Counted from the stretch's first letter, positions 45,034-56,604 are shown. The stretch is 64,000 nt of DNA from Pseudochrobactrum asaccharolyticum (GCF_003314995.1 NZ_QNRH01000002.1:558001-622000), one strand, 5' to 3'. The notes: generated by a model from the sequence alone, not told the origin. Program-made: numbers and translations.

Positions 45034-48000
45034 GCGACAGTAATTCAAACGACGACAAGACGCTGAGCGTCGACACAAAAAAGACGCTGACCATCAAGCG
45101 GCCAGGAGTCGAGCAGAGCACTGTGCGGCAAAATTTCAGCCACGGACGCAGCAAATCGGTAGTTGTTGAGACGAAAAAACGCAAGTTTACCCGTCCTGAC
45201 GAAAAACCGGAAGCTACAGCCGCTCCGACTCCGGCTCCTGTTCAGCCTGCTGCACCGGCTCCAACACCGGCACCGGCTGCTCCTGCACCAGTTGCAGAAA
45301 AGCCGGCAGTGATTGCAGATGCACCTAAAGCTGCTCCGGTTGCAGAACCTGCAGCACAGGTAGCTCCGGCTCCTGTTGCCAAAACAGAAAGCGCACCAGC
45401 TGCACCGCAGGCTGCTGCAAAACCTGCTGAAGCACCGGTTGCGCCAAAACCGGCAGCACCTGCTGCTCCGGCAGCAACAACCCGTCCGGCTGCACCTGCC
45501 GCTTCCGCTCGTCCAGCAGCGCCTGCTGCTGCACGTCCGGGCGCACCTGCGGGCAATCGTCCGGCCGGTGGTGGCTTTAACAAACCACAGGGTTCCCGCC
45601 CGGGTGGCCGCAATGATCAGCGCAACCGCTCCAATGACCGTGGCGGCATGGTACTCAATACCTTGTCCTCATCCGAAATGGACGCACGTCGCCGCGCATT
45701 GCAGGATGCTGTTATCCGTGATGCGGAAGACCGCAAACGCGCTGAAGCCGAAGCTATTCGCCGTGCGGAAGAAGAAAAGCGCCGTGAAATCGAGCGTCTT
45801 GAATCTGAGCGCCGTCAGGCTGAAGAAGAAGCACGCCGCAAAGTTGAAGCAGAAGCCAAGGCAAAAGCCGAAGCTGAAGCACGCAAGCGCGAACCTGTTG
45901 CTGCTGCTCGTCCGGCCTCTGCGCGCCCTGCAGGTGATCGTCCATCCGGCGATCGTGCTGGTGGTCAGAACCGTGGCTCTGCAGGTCAGAACCGCCCTAA
46001 TCAGGGTGGCTATAACCGCACCGGCGGCGCACCTGCTCCACGTGATATCAATGCTGAAGCTCCGCTTGCTGATAAGAAACCAACTCAGCAGGTTCTGAAC
46101 CGTAAGCCACAAAAAGACGATGATGATGATCGTCGCGGTCCGGCAGGCGTTCGTCGCAATGTTGCGGCTAAACCTGAAGTTCGTGCGACCAAGCCAACCA
46201 AGGCTGAGGAAGATCGTCGTCGCGGTAAACTGACACTGACCAGCAATCTGGAAGACGAAGGACGTTCACGTTCCCTGTCAGCCATGCGTCGTCGTCAGGA
46301 AAAATTCAAGCGCTCGCAGATGCAGGAAGTCCGTGAAAAGATTTCCCGTGAGGTGACCATTCCTGAAACCATTACCATTCAGGAACTGGCCCAGCGTATG
46401 ACTGAGCGTGCCGTCGACATCATCAAATACCTGATGAAACAGGGTCAGATGATGAAGCCGGGCGATGTGATCGATTCCGATCTGGCTCAGCTGATTGCGG
46501 AAGAATTCGGCCACACAGTTAAGCGCGTTGCGGAATCCGACGTTGAAGAAGGTATCTTCAACGTAGAGGATAACCCTGCTGCAATGACTTCCCGTGCGCC
46601 GGTTGTGACCATTATGGGTCACGTTGACCACGGTAAAACATCGCTGCTCGATGCGATCCGCAGCACCAATGTGGTGTCCGGCGAATCCGGCGGTATTACC
46701 CAGCATATCGGTGCTTATCAGGTTGAACAGAACGGCCATAAGATCACCTTCATTGATACGCCTGGTCACGCCGCCTTTACGCAGATGCGTGCCCGTGGTG
46801 CGCAGGCAACGGATATCGCAATTCTGGTTGTTGCCGCTGATGACAGCGTGATGCCGCAGACGATTGAATCGATCAATCATGCTAAAGCTGCCGGTGTTCC
46901 GATCATCGTTGCAATCAACAAGATCGACAAACCTACTGCTGATCCGCAGAAAGTACGCAACGCCCTCCTGCAACACGATGTGTTTGTAGAAACCATGGGT
47001 GGTGAAGTACTCGACGTTGAAGTATCCGCCAAAAACCGTATCAACCTCGACAAACTGCTGGAAGCAGTGCTGTTGCAGGCTGAAATTCTTGATCTGAAAG
47101 CTGATCCTAGCCGTACTGCGGAAGGTGTGGTTATTGAAGCCCAGCTCGATCGTGGTCGTGGTTCGGTAGCAACTGTTCTGGTTCAGAAGGGTACACTGCA
47201 TCCGGGTGAAATCATCGTTGCCGGTAATGCATGGGGTCGTGTCCGTGCGCTCGTCAACGATCATGGTGACCATGTTAAAGAAGCAGCACCAGCAATGCCG
47301 GTCGAAATTCTCGGCCTGTCAGGTACACCGCAGGCCGGTGACCGCTTTGCTGTTGTAGCCAATGAAGCAAAGGCGCGCGAAATTTCCGAATATCGTCAGC
47401 GTCTGGCTCGTGACAAGGCTGTTGCCCGTCAGGCTGGTTCCCGTGGCTCGCTTGAACAGATGATGTCCAATCTGCAGTCCACCGGTCTCAAAGAGTTCCC
47501 GCTGGTTATCAAAGGTGACGTACAGGGTTCGGTTGAAGCAATTATCGCTTCTCTCGACAAGCTTGGCACCGATGAAGTGCGTGCACGCATCGTTCATTCG
47601 GGCGCCGGCGGTATCACCGAGAGCGATATTGCTCTGGCTGAAGCCTCCAATGCGGCCATCATCGGCTTTAACGTCCGCGCCAATAAACAGGCACGTGATG
47701 CATCTGAGCAGCAGGGTATCGAAATCCGCTACTACAACATCATCTATGATCTGATTGATGATGTGAAAGCAGCCATGTCCGGTCTTCTGCCACCAGAACG
47801 TCGTGAAACCTTCATCGGTAATGCTGAAGTTCTCGAAGTCTTCAACATCACTAAAGTCGGTAAAGTTGCCGGTTGCCGTGTTGTTGACGGTAAAGTTGAG
47901 CGTGGCGCCGGTGTCCGTCTTATCCGCGACAACGTGGTTATCCACGAAGGCAAGCTCAAGACGCTCAAGCGCTTCAAGGATGAAGTATCCGAAGTGCCGA

Positions 48001-48101
48001 TGGGTCAGGAATGTGGTATGGCCTTTGAAAACTACGAAGATGTACGCGCAGGCGACATCATTGAAGCGTTCCGCGTAGAGATGATCACGCGTACGCTGTA
48101 A
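45030..48101 (+). CDS. infB: Translation initiation factor IF-2
   Basis: A 1023-residue initiation GTPase. An Ala/Pro-rich, repetitive stretch spans about 55-185, a Gly/Asn/Arg-rich stretch about 180-205, then a long charged coiled-coil-like segment (about 225-290) and a second Gly/Arg-rich part. The G domain has GHVDHGKT (about 530-537), DTPGH and NKID; IF2 domains 2-4 complete the protein. The long low-complexity N-terminus is usual in alphaproteobacterial IF-2. The ATG overlaps the ylxR stop (ATGA). Confidence 0.97.
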   Translation: MSDSNSNDDKTLSVDTKKTLTIKRPGVEQSTVRQNFSHGRSKSVVVETKKRKFTRPDEKPEATAAPTPAPVQPAAPAPTPAPAAPAPVAEKPAVIADAPKAAPVAEPAAQVAPAPVAKTESAPAAPQAAAKPAEAPVAPKPAAPAAPAATTRPAAPAASARPAAPAAARPGAPAGNRPAGGGFNKPQGSRPGGRNDQRNRSNDRGGMVLNTLSSSEMDARRRALQDAVIRDAEDRKRAEAEAIRRAEEEKRREIERLESERRQAEEEARRKVEAEAKAKAEAEARKREPVAAARPASARPAGDRPSGDRAGGQNRGSAGQNRPNQGGYNRTGGAPAPRDINAEAPLADKKPTQQVLNRKPQKDDDDDRRGPAGVRRNVAAKPEVRATKPTKAEEDRRRGKLTLTSNLEDEGRSRSLSAMRRRQEKFKRSQMQEVREKISREVTIPETITIQELAQRMTERAVDIIKYLMKQGQMMKPGDVIDSDLAQLIAEEFGHTVKRVAESDVEEGIFNVEDNPAAMTSRAPVVTIMGHVDHGKTSLLDAIRSTNVVSGESGGITQHIGAYQVEQNGHKITFIDTPGHAAFTQMRARGAQATDIAILVVAADDSVMPQTIESINHAKAAGVPIIVAINKIDKPTADPQKVRNALLQHDVFVETMGGEVLDVEVSAKNRINLDKLLEAVLLQAEILDLKADPSRTAEGVVIEAQLDRGRGSVATVLVQKGTLHPGEIIVAGNAWGRVRALVNDHGDHVKEAAPAMPVEILGLSGTPQAGDRFAVVANEAKAREISEYRQRLARDKAVARQAGSRGSLEQMMSNLQSTGLKEFPLVIKGDVQGSVEAIIASLDKLGTDEVRARIVHSGAGGITESDIALAEASNAAIIGFNVRANKQARDASEQQGIEIRYYNIIYDLIDDVKAAMSGLLPPERRETFIGNAEVLEVFNITKVGKVAGCRVVDGKVERGAGVRLIRDNVVIHEGKLKTLKRFKDEVSEVPMGQECGMAFENYEDVRAGDIIEAFRVEMITRTL

Positions 48102-48109
48102 TCAGCAAG

Positions 48110-48138
48110 ACAGCGGCAGTTATCAGAACTGCCGCTGT
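48110..48138 (+). terminator. Terminator-like hairpin after infB
   Basis: A 12-base perfect stem ACAGCGGCAGTT with its complement and a five-base loop, followed by TTTCCCTTCT. The U-run is short, so read-through into rbfA is likely. Confidence 0.65.
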
Positions 48139-48329
48139 TTCCCTTCTCGGGCGGTTTACACTTATCTTCAGACATTGTGCCGCTTTGAATTTTTTAATTG
48201 GTCGCATTGCCACAATTGTCAGGCTGTATCAGTCTGATTGCGAATAGGATGAAAGCCTCACAGGCTTTGCCACAATCATGCAATTTGTGCAGTTTCCGAC
48301 CGATATTTGGCTCAGATCTTGGAGTCCCC

Positions 48330-48764
48330 ATGTCCCGTTTTTCTTCCACAGGACCGTCACAGCGTCAGTTGCGCGTCGGCGAACAGGTTCGTCATGCCGT
48401 GGCTCAGATTTTGTCACGCGGCGAAATCCGTGACGATGTTCTGAATAATACCGTTGTTTCAATTACCGAAGTGCGTATGTCGCCTGACTTGAAAATTGCA
48501 ACCTGCTTTATCAGCATTGTTGGCAATACAGATGTGCAGACTGTCATCAAAGCACTGGCTAATAATGCAAAATTCCTGCGTGGCCGCGTTGCTCCGCAAT
48601 TGCGCCAGATGAAATATATGCCGGAATTCCGTTTCCGTCCGGATACCAGTTTTGACAATTTTGCCAAGATTGATGCTCTGTTGCGCTCGCCTGAAGTTGC
48701 CCGCGATCTGCAGCATGATGACAGCGACACAGAGACCACTCAAGAAAACGAGAACAACGGCTGA
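48330..48764 (+). CDS. rbfA: Ribosome-binding factor A
   Basis: A 144-residue KH-like protein for 30S maturation and cold adaptation. Landmarks are [22 protein letters not shown] (11-32), [19 protein letters not shown] and [21 protein letters not shown]. The ATG at 48330 follows TTGGAG; a longer reading from 48198 is not supported. The last base of its stop is the first base of the truB start. Confidence 0.95.
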   Translation: MSRFSSTGPSQRQLRVGEQVRHAVAQILSRGEIRDDVLNNTVVSITEVRMSPDLKIATCFISIVGNTDVQTVIKALANNAKFLRGRVAPQLRQMKYMPEFRFRPDTSFDNFAKIDALLRSPEVARDLQHDDSDTETTQENENNG

Positions 48765-49741
48765 TGGCACGCAGAGGTAAGAAAAAAGGCCGTCCGGTCT
48801 CCGGATGGGTGATCTTTGACAAGCCGAAAGGCATGGGTTCGACCGAAGCCGTGTCCAAAATCAAATGGCTTTTCAATGCGGAAAAAGCCGGCCATGCCGG
48901 AACACTCGATCCGCTTGCTTCCGGCATGTTGCCGATTGCGTTGGGCGAAGCGACCAAAACCGTTCCTTACGTGATGGATGGTAGCAAAATCTATTCTTTC
49001 ACCGTAACCTGGGGTGAAGAACGCTCGACAGATGATCTGGAAGGTCCGGTCACCAAAACCTCTGACAAACGTCCTGCAGAAGCGGATATTCTGGCACTGC
49101 TGCCAAATTACATCGGTACTATTCAGCAAACTCCGCCGCAATTCTCCGCCATTAAAATTGATGGCGAACGTGCCTATGATCTGGCACGCAGTGGCGAAAC
49201 TGTTGCTATTCCTTCCCGTGAAGTCGAAATCTACCAGCTTGAGCTGGTTGAGATCAATGACGCCGGACAGGCCGTGTTTGAAGTTGAATGCGGTAAAGGC
49301 ACCTATGTACGTTCACTCGCCCGCGATATGGGACGTGATCTCGGCTGCCTCGGCCATATTGCAGAATTGCGCCGTCTGGAAGTTGCACCTTTCAACGAAG
49401 ATGATTTTGTAACGCTTGCAGAGCTTGAAGCCGCATGGCCGCCTCTGCCACCGAAAACTGATGATGATGAAGAGACAGAAGCTGCCCCTGCAGAACCTCG
49501 TGATTTCTCAGCGCTGGATGAATTTATCATTGATACCGGCGCCGCACTGGAAGATCTCGTACAGGTTGCCCTTTCTGATGATCAGGCGCATCGTGTGCGT
49601 ATGGGCAATCCGGTGATCCTGCGTGGTCGTGATGCACCACTGGAAGCGGATGAAGTTTGTGCCAACCATAAGAACCGCCTACTGGCTATCGGTTTTATTG
49701 AGCAAGGCATGTTCAAACCAAAACGGGTTTTCACTTACTAA
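48764..49741 (+). CDS. truB: tRNA pseudouridine-55 synthase
   Basis: A 325-residue enzyme that makes pseudouridine 55 in the T-loop of tRNAs. The catalytic Asp49 is in [14 protein letters not shown]; later landmarks are [15 protein letters not shown] and [12 protein letters not shown]. An acidic, Ala/Pro-rich insert (about residues 230-246, [15 protein letters not shown]) separates the catalytic part from the PUA-like C-terminus. It is coupled to rbfA by a one-base overlap (TGATG). Confidence 0.95.
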   Translation: MARRGKKKGRPVSGWVIFDKPKGMGSTEAVSKIKWLFNAEKAGHAGTLDPLASGMLPIALGEATKTVPYVMDGSKIYSFTVTWGEERSTDDLEGPVTKTSDKRPAEADILALLPNYIGTIQQTPPQFSAIKIDGERAYDLARSGETVAIPSREVEIYQLELVEINDAGQAVFEVECGKGTYVRSLARDMGRDLGCLGHIAELRRLEVAPFNEDDFVTLAELEAAWPPLPPKTDDDEETEAAPAEPRDFSALDEFIIDTGAALEDLVQVALSDDQAHRVRMGNPVILRGRDAPLEADEVCANHKNRLLAIGFIEQGMFKPKRVFTY

Positions 49742-49771
49742 ACCTGTTCGCTGCTTCTCAGCTCTTTTTAT

Positions 49772-49797
49772 AAAAAGCCTGCATTGCAGGCTTTTTT
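49772..49797 (+). terminator. truB terminator
   Basis: AAAAAGCCTGC and GCAGGCTTTTT around a three-base loop, ending in a T-run. It can act in both directions. Confidence 0.85.
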
Positions 49798-49960
49798 GAA
49801 ATGTGTCTGGAAATAAGCCACAGTTTCGATTATATGATCGTCAGGTTCAGTCTAAGGCATAGTTTTATGTGAATAGTGCTGAACTTAAATAAATGGCCCC
49901 GGCTGGACGACATCTTGGCCGCGGGCGACTTTTCTCCTCTTAAACAAAAAGGACATTCCG

Positions 49961-50230
49961 ATGTCGATTACTGCTGAACGCAAACAGGCTCTCATCAAAG
50001 AATATGCAACCAAAGAAGGCGATACTGGTTCTCCTGAAGTACAGGTAGCCGTTCTTTCGGAACGCATTTCCAACCTGACCGGTCACTTTAAAGGCCACAA
50101 AAACGACAACCATTCCCGTCGTGGCCTTCTGAAAATGGTTTCTCAGCGCCGCACTCTGCTCGACTACCTCAAAGGTGTTGACGAAGCGCGCTACCAGAGC
50201 CTGATCGGCCGTCTCGGCCTGCGCCGCTAA
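49961..50230 (+). CDS. rpsO: 30S ribosomal protein S15
   Basis: An 89-residue primary 16S rRNA-binding protein starting [16 protein letters not shown], with the [17 protein letters not shown] and [19 protein letters not shown] motifs. S15 classically represses its own message and is paired with pnp, as here. Upstream, 219 bases hold the truB terminator and presumably its promoter. Confidence 0.97.
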   Translation: MSITAERKQALIKEYATKEGDTGSPEVQVAVLSERISNLTGHFKGHKNDNHSRRGLLKMVSQRRTLLDYLKGVDEARYQSLIGRLGLRR

Positions 50231-50586
50231 GCGCATAGTCCGGCGAGAACCTTTACGGTTTTCGCCGGAACTTTTACCGGAGTATTTTATCACAAAACCT
50301 CCGGAAACAGGGTACGAGACTTCAACGGTCTGAAAACTCTGAATTTGTAAAATACTGCATTATTTATGCGCTTCAGCGCAAAAACAAAATTATGCAGCAG
50401 GGCTTTAACAAAAATGTCGTAAAAGCCCGATATGGAACTGTATTGAACAGGTTCCGCAGGCAGGATTGCAGGCAGCTCGTCCTTATCCGAGCTTCCCGTT
50501 GTCTTGCCCGCTCCCTGTTCCAAACCGGAATATTGCATGCGCTGAGATCAGCGCAAAAAACATATATTCCAAACCAAGGACAAGAT
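50231..50586 (+). promoter_or_regulatory. rpsO-pnp spacer with a processing or terminator hairpin
   Basis: 356 bases without a credible gene, although one frame stays open into pnp. A 12-base stem (CCGGCGAGAACC against GGTTTTCGCCGG, one G-U pair) lies at 50240-50268, ten bases after rpsO, followed by CTTTTA. In other bacteria this spacer carries the RNase III site that controls pnp. No clear promoter was found by eye. Confidence 0.5.
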
Positions 50587-52728
50587 ATGTTCAACACACA
50601 TAAAGTTGAAATCGAATGGGGCGGCCGTCCGCTCATTCTCGAAACCGGCAAAGTCGCCCGTCAGGCAGACGGCGCGGTTATCGCCACTTACGGTGAAACA
50701 ATGGTACTGGCGACCGTTGTATCGGCTAAAGAGCCAAAGCCGGGTCAGGACTTTTTCCCTCTGACTGTAAACTATCAGGAAAAAGCCTATGCAGCCGGTC
50801 GTATTCCTGGCGGTTACTTCAAACGTGAAGGCCGTCCGAGCGAAAACGAAACTCTGGTTTCTCGTCTGATCGATCGTCCGATCCGCCCGCTGTTTGCTGA
50901 CGGCTACAAGAACGACACACAGGTTGTTATCACCGTTATTCAGCATGATCTGGAAAACAATCCGGATGTTCTGTCGATGGTTGCCGCTTCCGCTGCGCTC
51001 ACACTTTCCGGCGTACCTTTCATGGGCCCGATTGGTGGTTCGCGCGTTGGCTACATCAACGGCGAATATGTTCTGAACCCGCATCTCGACGAAATGGCTG
51101 AATCCAAACTGGATCTGGTTGTTGCCGGTACTTCTGATGCTGTTCTGATGGTTGAATCCGAAGCACAGGAACTCTCTGAAGAAGTGATGCTCGGCGCTGT
51201 TGTTTTCGGTCAGAAGGGCTTCCAGCCTGTGATCGATGCAATCATCAGCCTTGCTGAAGTTGCTGCTAAAGAACCACGTGACTTCCAGCCGGAAGACCTG
51301 TCGGCTCCTGAAGCCGCAATGCTGGCAATCATTGAAGATGATCTGCGCGCAGCTTACAAAATCATCGACAAGCAGGCTCGTTATACCGCTGTTGATGCTG
51401 CCAAAGCTAAAGTTAAAGCCCATTTCCTGCCGGAAGATGCGGAAACAACCGAATATACTGCTGAGCAGATCGGTACTGTTTTCAAATCGCTGCAGGCGAA
51501 AATCGTTCGCTGGAACATTCTGGATACCGGCAGCCGCATCGACGGCCGTGATCTGGTAACCGTTCGTCAGATCGTATCCGAAGTTGGTGTTCTGCCACGC
51601 ACACACGGTTCGGCTCTGTTCACCCGCGGTGAAACACAGGCAATCGTTGTTGCAACACTGGGCACCGGTGAAGATGAACAGTTCATCGACACGCTGGCTG
51701 GTCTGCAGAAAGAATCCTTCCTGCTGCACTACAACTTCCCGCCATATTCTGTTGGTGAAACCGGCCGTATGGGCTCACCGGGCCGTCGTGAAATCGGTCA
51801 TGGCAAGCTGGCATGGCGCGCAATTCATCCGATGCTGCCTGCCAAAGAACAGTTCCCGTACACACTGCGTGCGGTTTCTGAAATCACTGAATCCAACGGT
51901 TCGTCCTCCATGGCAACCGTATGCGGCACCTCGCTGGCGCTGATGGATGCCGGCGTACCTTTGACCCGTCCTGTAGCCGGTATTGCTATGGGTCTGATCA
52001 AAGAAGGCGACCGTTTTGCAGTTCTTTCCGATATCCTTGGTGACGAAGATCACCTCGGCGATATGGATTTCAAGGTAGCGGGTACTGAAAACGGTATTAC
52101 TGCCCTGCAGATGGACATCAAGATCGACGGTATTACCGAAGAGATCATGAAAACCGCTCTGGAACAGGCTAAAGGCGGCCGCGTTCACATTCTCGGTGAG
52201 ATGGCAAAAGCGCTAAGCGGCGCCCGCGCTGAACTCGGTGAATTTGCACCACGCATCGAAGTGATGAACATTCCGACCGACAAAATCCGTGATGTTATCG
52301 GTTCCGGCGGTAAAGTTATCCGCGAAATCGTTGAAAAGACCGGCGCCAAAATCAACATCGAAGATGATGGCACAGTCAAAATCGCTTCTTCTTCCGCAAA
52401 AGAAATCGAAGCTGCCAAGAAATGGATCCACTCCATTGTTGCCGAACCAGAAGTTGGCGAAATCTACGAAGGTACAGTTGTTAAGACTGCTGACTTCGGT
52501 GCATTCGTAAACTTCTTCGGCCCGCGCGATGGTCTGGTACATATCTCGCAGCTGGCCTCTGACCGCGTTGCCAAGACCACCGATGTGGTTAAGGAAGGCC
52601 AGAAGGTTTGGGTTAAACTGATGGGCTTTGATGAGCGCGGTAAAGTGCGCCTGTCGATGAAAGTCGTTGATCAGGAAACCGGCAAAGAAATCGTTGCCGA
52701 AAAGAAAGAAGAAACCACAGCTGAATAA
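50587..52728 (+). CDS. pnp: Polynucleotide phosphorylase
   Basis: A 713-residue 3'-to-5' exoribonuclease of the degradosome. Two RNase PH-like cores (about 10-230 and 310-545) are joined by an alpha-helical domain; then come a KH domain (about 555-615, [19 protein letters not shown]) and an S1 domain (about 622-690, [15 protein letters not shown]). The Met at 50587 follows AAGGA and starts the conserved [15 protein letters not shown]; the in-frame extension to 50392 is not supported. Confidence 0.97.
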   Translation: MFNTHKVEIEWGGRPLILETGKVARQADGAVIATYGETMVLATVVSAKEPKPGQDFFPLTVNYQEKAYAAGRIPGGYFKREGRPSENETLVSRLIDRPIRPLFADGYKNDTQVVITVIQHDLENNPDVLSMVAASAALTLSGVPFMGPIGGSRVGYINGEYVLNPHLDEMAESKLDLVVAGTSDAVLMVESEAQELSEEVMLGAVVFGQKGFQPVIDAIISLAEVAAKEPRDFQPEDLSAPEAAMLAIIEDDLRAAYKIIDKQARYTAVDAAKAKVKAHFLPEDAETTEYTAEQIGTVFKSLQAKIVRWNILDTGSRIDGRDLVTVRQIVSEVGVLPRTHGSALFTRGETQAIVVATLGTGEDEQFIDTLAGLQKESFLLHYNFPPYSVGETGRMGSPGRREIGHGKLAWRAIHPMLPAKEQFPYTLRAVSEITESNGSSSMATVCGTSLALMDAGVPLTRPVAGIAMGLIKEGDRFAVLSDILGDEDHLGDMDFKVAGTENGITALQMDIKIDGITEEIMKTALEQAKGGRVHILGEMAKALSGARAELGEFAPRIEVMNIPTDKIRDVIGSGGKVIREIVEKTGAKINIEDDGTVKIASSSAKEIEAAKKWIHSIVAEPEVGEIYEGTVVKTADFGAFVNFFGPRDGLVHISQLASDRVAKTTDVVKEGQKVWVKLMGFDERGKVRLSMKVVDQETGKEIVAEKKEETTAE

Positions 52729-52745
52729 GCTGGTTTCGAATTCTG

Positions 52746-52777
52746 AAAAGCCCCGCATAGCAATATGCGGGGCTTTT
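52746..52777 (+). terminator. pnp terminator
   Basis: A 14-base stem AAAAGCCCCGCATA with its complement and a GCAA tetraloop, ending in TTTT. It is strong and bidirectional in form. Confidence 0.93.
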
Positions 52778-52827
52778 CATTTAGGAATATCTGCTGTCAC
52801 GATGAGATGATGAAATCAGCGCTTTGT

Positions 52828-53061
52828 TTAAAGCGGCTCGGTCTGCAATTCAGGCCTGATGCCTTTTTGCAGCCAGGCTTCCTGATGGGCACAATCGACG
52901 ATGCCCTGTGCTTCACTGACAGCCATACCCAGCAAATAGCCAAGAAAATCCTGCTTGCTGGTCTGGGACTGTGAAATCATAGTATTGAGATGCAAGAGCA
53001 ACGCCTGATGTTGCGGCAGGCATGTTGCATAACATTCCGGCTGACAGCATTTACGTGCCAT
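52828..53061 (-). CDS. Small cysteine-rich hypothetical protein
   Basis: A 77-residue unrecognised protein. The N-terminus holds four cysteines in 11 residues (MARKCCQPECYATC), followed by a helical stretch (HQALLLHLNTMISQSQT) and a later isolated Cys. The ATG has a good AAGGGA site, and the frame sits alone between the pnp terminator and rsmC, which supports a real gene. The Cys cluster suggests metal or Fe-S binding, but no family was recognised. Confidence 0.55.
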   Translation of the reverse strand: MARKCCQPECYATCLPQHQALLLHLNTMISQSQTSKQDFLGYLLGMAVSEAQGIVDCAHQEAWLQKGIRPELQTEPL

Positions 53062-53194
53062 AGTACTACTTCCCTTAAGAGCAACACCGATTTACAGATA
53101 ATTTGAAACTTCAGACAGTAATAAGTTCAATATAATATCTGTCAAAATCCACCTACTGTCATCCTTCTCAGGTAGAAAAGACCAAAGAAATTTT

Positions 53195-54217
53195 ATGATT
53201 ACCGGCGCCCAAAACACCCTCTTTCTGCCCTTCGAGAATGAAACACTTGATCTGCCACGATCGGGTGAAAAATTTCTCTGCTTTGGTATCAGTGCAGACA
53301 CAACACTCAGCGCAGAGTGGAAACAGATACTTCACTGCATTCAGCCGTCAAAACCAGAATGGCTGGCTTTGAACAAAGCAGGTTTTCAGGTCACTCCCCG
53401 TATCACCGCGGATGAAATCTATGACGGCGGCATGATTTTGCTCGGCAAACATCGCGGTCGCAACGAAGAATGGCTGGCAGCATTGCTGGCACAAGTGAAG
53501 CCGGGCGGCCTGATCATCATTGCCGGTGACAAAAAGCTCGGCGTTGACAGTTTCCGTAAACGCAGCGACCAGATTGCAGCATCAATCGACCGCCTGTCTA
53601 AAAATCACGCTGTAGCCTACTGGCTGGCGCGCCCTGAGGCGATTGACACAGAGATCACACAAAGCCTCATTCCGGAACAGAAACGCGTTGACGGGCGTTT
53701 CTGGACGAAAGCGGGCATGTTCTCTCATGGTGAAATCGATAGCGGTTCTGCATTACTGGTACCGCACCTCAAAAACATTGCCTTCGGCCATGTTGCAGAT
53801 TTGGGTGCAGGCTGGGGCTATCTCACAGCTTGCTGTCTCGAAAATCCGGCCAAGATCAGCCGTATTGATCTTTATGAGGCGGATTTTGAGGCGCTGGAAA
53901 TTGCCAAAAGCAATCTGGCTGAACTCAACAGTTCTGTGCCACTGCATTATTACTGGCACGACGTCGCTTCCGAGCCGATGACAGAAATTTATGACACTGT
54001 GATCAGCAATCCGCCGTTTCACACCGGTCGCAATACCGATATTTCACTCGGCCAGAGCTTTATAGCGGCAGCCGCCAAGCGCCTTAAATCCGGCGGTCGC
54101 TTCCTGATGGTAGCAAATCGCCAGCTTCCCTATGAAGCTGTCTTGAAACAGCATTTCCGGCAGGTCATGCCGCTCACTGACAAAGACGGTTTCAAAGTCA
54201 TCGAAGCTAGAAAATAA
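53195..54217 (+). CDS. rsmC: 16S rRNA (guanine-N2)-methyltransferase, RsmC type
   Basis: A 340-residue two-domain methyltransferase. The N-terminal half is a degenerate copy of the fold, and the C-terminal half has VADLGAGWGYLT (SAM site) and the catalytic ISNPPFHTG (about 268-276). The NPPF motif indicates methylation of an exocyclic amine, consistent with G1207 of 16S rRNA; RlmG-like specificity cannot be excluded. Confidence 0.9.
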   Translation: MITGAQNTLFLPFENETLDLPRSGEKFLCFGISADTTLSAEWKQILHCIQPSKPEWLALNKAGFQVTPRITADEIYDGGMILLGKHRGRNEEWLAALLAQVKPGGLIIIAGDKKLGVDSFRKRSDQIAASIDRLSKNHAVAYWLARPEAIDTEITQSLIPEQKRVDGRFWTKAGMFSHGEIDSGSALLVPHLKNIAFGHVADLGAGWGYLTACCLENPAKISRIDLYEADFEALEIAKSNLAELNSSVPLHYYWHDVASEPMTEIYDTVISNPPFHTGRNTDISLGQSFIAAAAKRLKSGGRFLMVANRQLPYEAVLKQHFRQVMPLTDKDGFKVIEARK

Positions 54218-54224
54218 AGCATAT

Positions 54225-54255
54225 AAAAAAAGCCGCGCATTGCGCGGCTTTTTTT
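54225..54255. terminator. Bidirectional terminator between rsmC and fabI
   Basis: GCCGCG/CGCGGC stem with a five-base loop, flanked by AAAAAAA on the left and TTTTTTT on the right. It serves both converging genes. Confidence 0.93.
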
Positions 54256-54272
54256 ATATCATTTCAGCGAAC

Positions 54273-55091
54273 TTATTCTGTACCGGTTGCATCCGAGCTT
54301 TTCAGCTCTTCCAGCGTTGGCATAGAAACGATGTTGTAGCCTGAATCCACAAAGTGAACTTCACCGGTTACACCGCTCGACAGATCCGACAGCAGATAGA
54401 CGGCGGATTTACCCACATCATCAATATCCACAGTGCGGCGCAGCGGCGAATTACGGCGCTGATACGAGAAGATCGCACGGGCATCACCGATACCGGCACC
54501 GGCCAGTGTACGCACAGGACCTGCGGAAATTGCGTTCACGCGGATATTCTGCGGACCATAATCGGCAGCCAGATAACGCACCATGGCTTCCAGAGCAGCC
54601 TTGGCAACACCCATCACATTATAGTTCGGGATGGTGCGGGTTGAGCCGCCATAGGTCAATGTGAGGATCGAACCGCCGTCTTTCATCAGACGTTCAGCGC
54701 GCTGTGCCACTTCCGTGAAGGAATAAGCAGAGATCACCATGGTACGGCTGAAGTTTTCACGGGTGGTTACATCCGCATAACGGCCTTTCAGCTCTGTTTT
54801 GTCGGAGAAGCCAATAGCGTGAACGATAAAGTCGAGCTTGCCCCATTTTTTCTCGATCTCGTCAAAGACCGCATCAACGGTTGCAATATCTTCCACATCG
54901 CAAGGCAGTACGAAATCCGAACCAACCTGCTCGGCCAGTGGTTTTACACGCTTGCCAAGGGCATCGCCCTGATAAGTGAAAGCCAGCTCAGCACCCTGAT
55001 CGGCAAGATGTTTGGCAATACCCCAAGCAAGAGAATGGTTGTTTGCAACACCCATAATCAGCCCGCGTTTGCCTTTCATTAAACCCTGCAT
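54273..55091 (-). CDS. fabI: Enoyl-ACP reductase (NADH)
   Basis: A 272-residue short-chain dehydrogenase that completes each cycle of fatty-acid elongation. The cofactor loop is GVANNHSLAWGIA (14-26); catalytic Tyr147, Tyr157 and Lys164 lie in LTYGGSTRTIPNYNVMGVAK. Residue spacing matches E. coli FabI, the triclosan target. It follows fabB by 12 bases and ends the fabA-fabB-fabI group. Confidence 0.95.
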   Translation of the reverse strand: MQGLMKGKRGLIMGVANNHSLAWGIAKHLADQGAELAFTYQGDALGKRVKPLAEQVGSDFVLPCDVEDIATVDAVFDEIEKKWGKLDFIVHAIGFSDKTELKGRYADVTTRENFSRTMVISAYSFTEVAQRAERLMKDGGSILTLTYGGSTRTIPNYNVMGVAKAALEAMVRYLAADYGPQNIRVNAISAGPVRTLAGAGIGDARAIFSYQRRNSPLRRTVDIDDVGKSAVYLLSDLSSGVTGEVHFVDSGYNIVSMPTLEELKSSDATGTE

Positions 55092-55103
55092 ACTTTCTCT
55101 CCG

Positions 55104-56327
55104 TCAGCCCTGATAACGCTGGAACACCAGCGTTGCGTTCGTTCCACCAAAACCGAAGGAGTTGGACAGTACTGTATTGATTTCAGCATTATCAATGCGT
55201 TTGCGCACGATTGGCATATCCGCAAAATCCGGATCCAGCTCATCAATATGTGCGCTTTCGCAGATAAAGTTATTCTGCATCATAAGAAGCGAATAGATCG
55301 CTTCCTGTACGCCGGTTGCACCCAGCGAGTGACCGGTCAGCGATTTTGTTGCCGCAATCGGCGGGCAGGCATCGCCTGAACCAAACACTTTGCGGATCGC
55401 CTCAATTTCCGGTGCATCGCCCGCAGGAGTCGATGTGGCATGCGGATTGATATAATCAATCTTGCCCTTCACGGTTGAAAGCGCCATGCGCATGCAGCGC
55501 TCCGCACCTTCGCCCGAAGGCGCAACCATGTCGTAGCCGTCTGATGTCGCACCATAGCCGACAACTTCACCGTAAATCTTGGCGCCGCGTGCAAGTGCGG
55601 TTTCCAGATCTTCCAGCACCAGTACACCGGCACCACCGGCGATGACAAAACCGTCGCGGTTTTTGTCATAGGCACGCGATGCGCGTTCCGGCGTATCATT
55701 ATATTTCGAAGACATCGCGCCCATGGCGTCAAACAGCACCGACAGCGTCCAGTCGAGATCTTCACAGCCACCGGCAAACATACGATCCTGCTTGCCATAC
55801 TGGATCATCTCAACCGCATTGCCGATGCAATGGTTCGAGGTCGCGCAAGCCGAGGAGATCGAATAATTGATGCCCTTGATCTTGAAGAAAGTTGCCATCG
55901 TTGCCGATGCTGTGGAGCTCATGGCTTTCGGCACAGCAAATGGACCAACGCGCTTCGGACCCTTATCACGGGTAATATCAGCGGAATCCACGATTGTACG
56001 TGTGGAAGGACCGCCGGAACCCATGATGATACCGGTACGCTCATTGGAAACCTGTTCTTCAGTCAGGCCTGCATCGGCAATTGCCTGATCCATAGCCACA
56101 TGGTTCCATGCGGTACCACGGCCATGAAAACGCATCGCACGGCGGTCAACCAGCGCTTCAACGTCGATCTGCGGCGCACCGGAAACCTGACAGCGAAAAC
56201 CGAGTTCCGCCTGATCTTCTGCCCGCCGGATACCCGATCTGGCCTCAAACAAAGAGGTCCGTACCTCTTCAGTATTATTGCCAATCGAGGATACGATCCC
56301 CATTCCGGTAACGACAACACGCCGCAT
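55104..56327 (-). CDS. fabB: 3-oxoacyl-ACP synthase I
   Basis: A 407-residue condensing enzyme. The Cys-His-His triad is Cys161 ([10 protein letters not shown]), His296 ([12 protein letters not shown]) and His333 (TGHSLGATG), the same spacing as E. coli FabB. With FabA it forms the anaerobic route to unsaturated fatty acids. A palindromic repeat separates it from fabA, so it may have its own promoter. Confidence 0.95.
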   Translation of the reverse strand: MRRVVVTGMGIVSSIGNNTEEVRTSLFEARSGIRRAEDQAELGFRCQVSGAPQIDVEALVDRRAMRFHGRGTAWNHVAMDQAIADAGLTEEQVSNERTGIIMGSGGPSTRTIVDSADITRDKGPKRVGPFAVPKAMSSTASATMATFFKIKGINYSISSACATSNHCIGNAVEMIQYGKQDRMFAGGCEDLDWTLSVLFDAMGAMSSKYNDTPERASRAYDKNRDGFVIAGGAGVLVLEDLETALARGAKIYGEVVGYGATSDGYDMVAPSGEGAERCMRMALSTVKGKIDYINPHATSTPAGDAPEIEAIRKVFGSGDACPPIAATKSLTGHSLGATGVQEAIYSLLMMQNNFICESAHIDELDPDFADMPIVRKRIDNAEINTVLSNSFGFGGTNATLVFQRYQG

Positions 56328-56480
56328 TGCGTTCTCCTTTGCACCTGTTCCCTGAATGACACCCTCTTATTGTGAGTGTCGCTATGCGTGGTAACATAAG
56401 TGCGCGTTTTGCATATTTTGAGAGCGGCCACATAAAAGCTTTCAACTTAATATGGTCGCTCCCGTGATTAATCATGTTTT

Positions 56481-56585
56481 ACAGCGGTTCCAGTTAAGAC
56501 TGAATCGTTGGAGCCACTGTAACTGTTTATTTTTACGCATTATCCAACGCAAAACCGCTTCGCATTTTTGCTGGAAATGCTCTAA
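56481..56585. repeat. Palindromic intergenic repeat, copy 4 (full length)
   Basis: A near-exact reverse copy of the element at 35050: it starts with CAGCGGTTCCAGTTAAGACT and ends with TTTTTGCTGGAAATGCTCTA. It lies in the fabA-fabB spacer. Confidence 0.8.
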
Positions 56586-56604
56586 AAGGCTTATTACTTC
56601 CGAT

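Noticed and set aside
45200-45590. Ala/Pro repeat in infB as a foreign insertion
   Set aside because: Long low-complexity N-terminal regions are normal in alphaproteobacterial IF-2.
46278-47273. 331-codon open frame antisense to infB
   Set aside because: Shadow of the IF-2 GTPase domain; no ribosome site or domain seen.
50548-51729. 393-codon open frame antisense to pnp
   Set aside because: It lies fully across polynucleotide phosphorylase; composition is typical of a reverse-frame shadow of a highly biased gene.
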